Positions 57,930-64,000 of a stretch of DNA of 64,000 nt are shown here, piece after piece (position 1 is the first letter of the stretch; every line of letters begins with the position of its first letter). The stretch is taken from assembly GCA_015039465.1 (NCBI GenBank), contig MU130362.1, positions 159,735 to 223,734 of the forward strand. Direction: 5' to 3'. This stretch comes from Phlegmacium glaucopus. Taxonomy: Eukaryota > Basidiomycota > Agaricomycetes > Agaricales > Cortinariaceae. The translations under genes were made by a program, and so were the position numbers. The notes below the pieces were generated by a model. That model saw nothing but the letters and a program-made list of their open reading frames with translations. It was not told where the DNA came from and searched no databases.

Positions 57930-60316
57930 CAAATACGCGACGACCTGTCGCCCTTTCTCAACATGATCCTGTCCCAATTCTTCCCTCTCTCCTGTTCCAC
58001 CTGCCGCTCTCTCTCATCCTCCCTTTCCTTTGACCCTCGACTCAACGGTTTAAAAGCATAGATATGCTGTACGAATATTGAAATATTGTCATCATCTGTA
58101 TGAAGAGTTAGTACAGCGTTGAGGCATTTCAATAATAGATCTTTCATAGAAATATGGAAAGAATGGAAAGGAAACAAAAGTTCATACAACGAGAAGGAGG
58201 GCATCTATGCATATTTATGGAAGAAAACGGGTTAGGGTAGTATCAGTGTGCTCAAAGCAATACATAAACAAAACTCCAAGAAGTCAAAAGGACGAATGAA
58301 AAAAGGGTACGCACATAGCTTCGTCTTCGGAAATAGGTGGTTTCTATAAAACTCCAGCGGACCCATTGGCGTCAAATCTCGTTGACAGCCGAAACCTTGA
58401 AGAGGCTATGAGGCGATGCATGCAGTAGAGAAGATTGAGAATGTTGTATGTGACAGTTGCTGGATGATGGGGTGATGGGAGGTAATTGGATAGTCATCGT
58501 GATTTGTCTCCAAGTGTACGCACTGAAGATGTAGCAGAATACAATACGTAGTACTTGGAAAGAGGCAACATGAGAGAACGGACACGGCATTGTGACACAA
58601 CCATAGTCACGCCTTGACACAGCCCATTTTCATCACGGTTAGATCCAACACTCACAGGCACCACCTCGTCCGATCTCAATTCTAAAGCCACGCTCTTCAT
58701 TTTGGCACGGGGTTCTTTCTTTCTTTAGGTAAGGTTCTACCATATAGCGTGTGTTTCGTTAGGCCATGTGCTCACCCTCAAGTTTCCCTTGTCTTGTTGT
58801 GTTCAATGTAGCTGTTTCTAATTGACAATGGATAAGCACATGCGGTTTGGATATCCAATCTATAACTATTTCGACGGATCATGACGTCTGGCTACATATC
58901 CTGGATTTAACCCCTGATCATCGCGCCACTTGCTACTTTCCCTTCTTTTGATCATGTAACATGCTGCTCAAAGGTTTCTTCGATGAGATGTGAGTTGAGA
59001 ACCATACTTTGGCTCTGTCCGCCCAAAGTTATGCCTTATTACATATCGCGACGATTTATATCATCTATTCATGACGACCCCGACTCGTACTGCTTTCAGT
59101 TGACCATGCTTAACCTATCCATCTCTGAGTCACCCATGACGGTTCAGCCATTAAGCCACGCTCTCACTCACACACGTAAAGTCTGGCTAATTTTATGTCC
59201 TTGGGCCCAGTTCGCACTCTATTTTGAGAATCTGTCTTTCCCTTTCTCTTTCAGATTTGAGAGTTGGACTTGGACTCTATGCTTGGGATCACAGACTCTC
59301 TATTCCCGTCGGCTGGCGCCCAGAATTTCGACAAATTCATCCTTGGACTAAAGACTGGTCTATCATTAGTACTCTCAAGTCGGATCAATATACCCACAAG
59401 CTATCCAATATATGGTCGAACATCGTAAGTATATAGCATATAAAAGAAAACAAGAATTGAAATTTTTGCCGACGAGAGCGCGCAAATCGACAGCAGCATG
59501 TAAGTTTCCAATTTGAATTATAAGGGTTTCATGAAAAGATAACCTAACAACCTATCGAACCACCTTTTTATCTTGCTAAAAAGACATTGACATAAATTTT
59601 CCTCGGCAGGGGTGGCAGCAGCTGAGTTCCTCATCGTGGTACCAGAGCCAAGAGCCTTTGGTATATCCACTTCTGATGGAAGATTCGAATAAGGATACGA
59701 GGCGCGCTGAAATCTCAAAGGTCGGGTGGACCATGGAGTGGGAGGATATACATGTTCGACATTGTTGGGTGAAGAAGTTGGCTATGTCAATTGGCTTTTG
59801 AGCATATTACTCGCCTCCCCGAACGATCGCCTACCATGCGACGCGCCGCTGGTGCTTCTGCTGGTCCGGTCCGTTCTGTTTCGCGGCACTGATGTGGTAT
59901 TATGTCTGCTTGACCATACATGTGAGTGTCATTTTTGATAGGACCATAAAAATATGCGGCGTACTTGAGGAACGCCTATCTGGATCATTGGCAGAGGGAG
60001 CAAGGAGTACGGTGGGGAAGGTGAACTCTAAGTGTGAAATTTTTATTTCAGTTATGTTCCAGAGGCACTGCAAATGAGCTTGACCTTCGATAGGTGGCGA
60101 TTTGCTGATAAATGTCCTGTCGGCACTTTCGATATCATTGAAGGACCTTGTATTCGTTGTGGTTTGACTACGGTCTACATGGTTGAAGTCGCGTTGAATC
60201 GTTATGTCGGTCCTAGTAGTAAAGAGAGAGAAATTGAACATATAGCGCAACCGGGGATGGTGATTAGAGAGGAAAACGGGAAAGTGGATAAGGGGCACTT
60301 GCAAGGGGGAAATTAG
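57930..60316 (+). pseudogene. repeated gene segment, copy P2 (longest copy)
   Basis: This copy is uninterrupted by insertions and serves as the reference for P1, P4 and P5. Coding traces on the plus strand are MTVQPLSHALTHTRKVW with CPWAQFALYFE (59137-59228), LRVGLGLYAWDHRLSIPVGW and WTKDWSIISTLKSDQYTHKL (59262-59405), YPLLMEDSNKDTRRAEIS and KVGWTMEWEDIHV (59660-59750), a hydrophobic FCFAALMWYYVCLTIHVSVI (59875-59935), and LQMSLTFDRWRFADKCPV with FDIIEGPCIRCGLTTVYMVE (60065-60190). Introns with GTAAGT/TTTCAG borders are visible. A stop (TGA near 59799) sits in one exon frame. Whether a working gene remains is unclear; the family is unknown to me. Confidence 0.5.
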
Positions 60317-60637
60317 AACTTGCAGCCTTAAGAAGGTCGCTAAAGTTTATGGGCCTCCGAGAAGTATATCTAGATAACAAGAATTGGGGGGGGGGGGTGG
60401 GGGTGCAAATGGAGATAGCCATTTCATAACTGATCCGACCGACGCCTCATGTTCTTCTTGAATGACAGCAGAGATCCGTATACTCGAACTCATCTTCGAA
60501 GTGCCGTTTCAAATGGACCTTAATACAATGACCTATAAATAGTGTCAAAGATTTTACCCAGACAAGCCCACCTATCATCATAGCGCAGACGCTCGTCGTT
60601 GATGCAGCATTCGGGATAGACAATTGGAGGTGATGTA

Positions 60638-61240
60638 ATGGTCGTCGATCACTACTATACCCTCTTAACAAATATAAGCCGTTTCAAACACAACATCGAT
60701 GGAAAGACCCAGACCAGAACCTGGGCAATGAGTACGAACTTGCGCACGGCATCGAACGAGTCAAAAACCAAATCGAATTTATTGCTTACTCATCATTCAT
60801 GTTGTGGCCTCAAGGCGTTCTGTGACAATAAACGACATATCACTGATTCTGATCTGCTTGATCAATACTTGTGAGTGTAATTTTGACATGACCATAAAAA
60901 TATGCGGCTTACGAAGGCCTATCTGCATCACCGGCCGAGGGAGCAAGGAGTACGGGGAAGGGTGAAACTCTAAGTGTAATAATTTTATTTCAGTTATGTT
61001 CTACTTAGAGGCAGTTTGACCTTCGATACGCACTTTGCTGATAAGTGTTCTGTCTGCACTTTCGATAGCATTGAAGGACCTTGTATTCGTTGTGGTTTGA
61101 GTCCGTTTGACTAAAGTCTACATGGTTAAAGTCATCTTGAATTCTTATGTCGGTCCTAAGTAGGGGTAGACAGAGGGTTTAACATATAGCGCAACCGGGG
61201 GGATGGTGTTTCAAGTTTGGAGAGGACAATAAAGTGGATT
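60638..61240 (+). pseudogene. repeated gene segment, partial copy P4
   Basis: The second half (60865-61200) repeats the P2 3' block at lower identity: a CTTGTGAGTGTAATTTTGACA stretch, the CTCTAAGTGT-to-TTTCAG intron, then coding for LTFDTHFADKCSV and IEGPCIRCGLS, followed by small insertions and deletions that break the frame. A decayed fragment. Confidence 0.55.
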
Positions 61241-61869
61241 AGGGACGGACTGGCTGCATGAATTCTTTTTCACATTGGTTCAAACTGGATGGACGCCTGT
61301 AGTCTCTCCTAGCCAGACTTTGATATATGTGATGTGCCCTACGGATCACGATATATGAAGTCTGTTGTTTACCGCGCCCTCCGAACCGTGTCAGAAAGTT
61401 GTTATGTAATCTTCGGACTTTGAAAATATGGTCGCAGGCGTTTTTCTCAACGAGGAAGAGGTTGTTGGATAAAATTTAGAGAACAAGACTTTTAAGAGAT
61501 CACAATAATCATTGTTGTAAAAATTTAGGGAATTATGAGCTGATGTGGAAGAGTTAGGCAAATGGGTGAGCAGTTCGAGGCAATCTCAATGATTATGTAA
61601 GGTACTTTCTCTCGTCTGACCCACAGGAACGAAATCGACAACGAGAACTCAGCCGCTCAGGACGAAAATTTCACCCGATATTCTTTAAACTAATTCCATA
61701 TCCCTTGCATATAAAATGTCGCAAAATATCCACCCCGTCACGTCCACTCGACGCGACGATAATTGAAGCTCCGAAGATTACATAAGAAATTTCTGACACG
61801 GTTTTAGGGGCGCGGTAAAAACAGGACTAGGACGCCTGTAAGTGACTGGTGTCCGTTGATGTGACATAT
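61241..61869. other. unassigned interval
   Basis: About 630 bp without an open frame of note. Short inverted similarities exist, for example ATCTTCGGAC near 61410 and CTCCGAAGATTACATAA near 61770, which may mark another decayed inverted-repeat element. No gene seen. Confidence 0.3.
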
Positions 61870-63020
61870 ATGTGATTTTGTCATGTGCCTGCAACGCCCA
61901 CTCACCGTGGAAGAAGTCGATCGAGCCCAACCACTCAATAACATCCTATCATATAGTATCAATATTTCAACTACCATATTCTACTATCTCTTCACCAGTG
62001 TACACATGGGGACGGAAAAATCATCACTATGTCGTGACCCCCCAGATTACCCCATCATCCAGCAACTATCACATACAGAATTCTAGGCCCCGGGAAGCTC
62101 CTGATGGGTGGTGTCCGCGAATTTGGGTATTTGAGGCCCAAAAATCATCAAATCTGTGTCCACAAATTTGGGTATTTGAGGATACTTTTGGCGGGTCTTT
62201 GTCCAAAAATTTGGGTATTTGAGGGCAGATTTTGGCCAAGTCAGGACAAATTAAGTAGAACTGCAGCTCATTATTTAATAACTAAGTCCAACTGCTACAT
62301 GAGGCTATAATGGAGGTTGCAATGGTGACAGTTTGCTCTCCTTGTTAGAAGAGTTGGAGAGTGCAAAATATGAGGTCTGCAGGCGGAAAAAATAAAAAAT
62401 TGCCTTTTTAGAATGTCACATGACCACATCTGTCCGAATTTGTGTATTTGAGGCCCAAAAATTTGTGCATTTGAGGGCAATTTTGGGTGATTTTGCGGAC
62501 ACCAACTATCAGGAGCTTCCCGGGGCCTAGAATTCTCTACTGCACGTTGCCCCCATAACTTCTTCAAGGTTTTGACTGTTAACAATATTTGACGCCAAAA
62601 TGACCACTGGAGGTTTATAGAAACCACACATTTCTGAAGATGAAGCTATGTGCGCACACCCTTTCGTTCATCTTTTTTTGGCTTCTTGGTTTTTTTTTTA
62701 CATTTTTATTTCTTCGTATTGTGTGGCTTTGAGAACATTGATACTACCTAACCCATTTTTTCTTCCATAATTATGCATAGAGGCTTGTTGTTATCATCAA
62801 ACCCTTCTCATTGTATCAACTTTACCTTTCTTCCTTTCTTTCCTTGTTTCTATGACACATCAATTATTATAAATTCCCCAACGCTGTACTAACTCACCTT
62901 CATAGGGCGTTACATCTTTCCTCAGCAATATACAGATGATGGCGATATTTCAATGTTTGTACAGCATATTGATGCTTGTAAATTGTTGAGTGGAAGGGTT
63001 AATGAAAGAGAGGAATGAGT
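61870..63020 (-). repeat. repeated segment, inverted copy P5
   Basis: The reverse complement matches copy P2 from about 57995 to 58560: the CATCATCCAGCAACTATCAC block, the TTTATAGAAACCACACATTT block, and the GATGATGGCGATATTTCAA block. It contains no intact frame. The MITE at 62085-62528 is inserted in it. Confidence 0.6.
62085..62528. mobile_element. 444-bp MITE with 8-bp AGAATTCT duplication
   Basis: The terminal inverted repeats (about 34 bp) begin AGGCCCCGGGAAGCTCCTGA and carry GGTGTCCGC further in. AGAATTCT flanks it at 62077-62084 and 62529-62536. Because the flank is palindromic, the limits could shift by two bases. Subterminal TTTGGGTATTTGAGG words repeat four to five times. The paralogous segment P2 lacks the insertion. 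Confidence 0.85.
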
Positions 63021-63642
63021 AGTGCTGCCACCAGCTCGGCTCAGAGCCAAAAGCTGTCCAGCCGAGCTGTTGCCAGAGGTGAGCCAAGTCAGGTTTTCCG
63101 CTTATGGCTTAAAGGAGCTCTGCTTCCTAAATTGGGCCGCTCTGAGCTCTGAGCCGCTTGAGCCATTTTGGCCATAGCCATTTTGGGCAAATTGAGCCTA
63201 GACGAGTTTCAAGTGCTCGTCTGGGCCCCTCTTCGACCTCTATTTCACCCACTGCATCTTGTCTGGGCCCCTCCACCTTTCCTCCACCCACCACATTCAA
63301 GTGAGCCCAGACAAGCTACAAGCGCTCGTCTGGGCCCTTCCTCAACCTCTCTCTCACCCCCCCCCCCTTTGTATGTACTTTATGTTTTCTTTATCCCAGA
63401 GTGCTTGTTGCTTCTTTCCATGGTTCTCGGGCAGTATTTTTATATTTATATAGATGTATTTATACTTTTGTATCATAGTAGTGTTATAAATCATTTTATA
63501 TTTAGTGTCCTGGGTTCTCGGAGCTGTTCACATGTCGTACCGGCTCCTTTTCTGTCACTTAAGGGACGATATCTGTGGCATTGTCTTTCCTTCCTCCCCC
63601 TCATCATTCATCCTTTTCTATCTCATTGAACACTTTTCCCCA
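63021..63642. other. degenerate repeats and leader of the right-edge gene
   Basis: A GC-richer block at 63030-63200 carries repeated GAGCC/GGCTC words (GCTCGGCTCAGAGCC), which resemble the subterminal region of a hAT-type element starting near AGTAGTGCTGCCACC at 63018. Repeated GCTCGTCTGGGCCC words follow (63220-63340), then a C run. No gene until 63643. Confidence 0.35.
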
Positions 63643-64000
63643 ATGCTCCCAAAGAGAAATACACAAAAGAGAAAGGAAACTGTTGTTGAGCTGCCTCATG
63701 GTGCCCTTCAGACAACCTTTGCTCTTGATAGTAAGTATCATCTGTTCAATTTAATTTTTTATCTGTCTAATTTGCTATAGATCCACCTGGTATATAGTTT
63801 TAAATTGTTGATTCATGTATATTTAGAATTTCCCTTTTAGATCCTGCTCCTACTCATCAACTAATTCCTCAAAAGGCTGCACCTGCACCGGAGATTAGTA
63901 TGTTAACCTTAAATTTACACAATAAATTTCAAATTAATTTCACTATTTAACTATAGATAAAAACAACCCTCCTAATACCATTGCCACTGGGCTTAATCCC
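63643..64000 (+). CDS. 5' end of an unrecognised gene, cut by the window edge
   Basis: A frame starting at the ATG at 63643 reads MLPKRNTQKRKETVVELPHG and LQTTFALD, then a GTAAGT donor at 63732. Short exons appear to follow after TATAG and TTTTAG acceptors: PAPTHQLIPQKAAPAPEI, then NKNNPPNTIATGLNP at the edge. It is hydrophilic and rich in Lys then Pro. Its position next to hAT-like subterminal repeats suggests the start of a hAT transposase, but no diagnostic domain lies within the window. Confidence 0.4.

Noticed and set aside
60390..60402. Poly-G tract as a regulatory or G-quadruplex element
   Set aside because: A single homopolymer run beside decayed repeats; nothing else supports function. 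The same applies to the C runs near 56676 and 63357.
1..64000. tRNA or rRNA genes
   Set aside because: I looked for cloverleaf-like pairs and GGTTCRANNCC boxes and saw none with matching stems; a tRNAscan run would be needed to exclude them fully.

Overview
The window is nuclear DNA of a filamentous fungus, most likely an agaricomycete (mushroom-forming) basidiomycete. The signs are genes split by roughly 45-60 nt GT-AG introns, an ATG14-type autophagy gene, a SEC61 translocon gene, a WSC-domain secreted protein, expanded mushroom families with PD-(D/E)XK-like cores, and a Plavaka-type transposon. Everything is called by reading the sequence; no search was run.

Region 1 (1-16.7 kb) is gene-rich. 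It holds a multi-span membrane protein (-), ATG14 (+), an APH-like phosphotransferase with two frame breaks (-), SEC61 alpha (+), an intact 347-residue protein with a restriction-endonuclease-like core (+), a decayed relative (+), an unrecognised multi-exon gene (-) and a secreted protein with two WSC domains (+) behind a clear TATA box.

Region 2 (17-39 kb) is transposon country. A minisatellite-bearing fold-back element (17.5-18.4 kb) abuts a 3'-truncated Ty1/copia element on the minus strand (18.4-25.1 kb). The copia element is broken by two solo LTRs of different families, and a hAT-type MITE sits exactly on one LTR boundary. Next comes a decayed gene of an uncharacterised coiled-coil plus RNase-H-like (possible transposase) family (25.4-34.9 kb), split by a 6.4-kb Plavaka transposon that carries a transposase gene and a divergent accessory gene. 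A second minisatellite fold-back element (36.0-37.6 kb) interrupts a repeated host segment.

Region 3 (39.2-54.0 kb) is one Ty3/gypsy chromovirus with about 98% identical LTRs. Four later insertions split it: a complete hAT transposon and three solo LTRs. Its 3' untranslated part carries an antisense ORF with canonical Zn2Cys6 cysteine spacing and long coiled coils.

Region 4 (54-64 kb) holds several decayed copies of one unrecognised gene segment in both orientations, two MITE-like inverted-repeat elements and the 5' end of a gene that runs out of the window.

The main new observation is that all five solo-LTR insertions (three families, all TGAT...ATCA) have 4-bp target duplications with CG in the centre. 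Most other damage (TGA for expected Arg codons, LTR-LTR differences, mismatched target duplications) fits C-to-T decay at CpG. Together this suggests CpG-targeted integration in a CpG-methylated, transposon-silencing genome.
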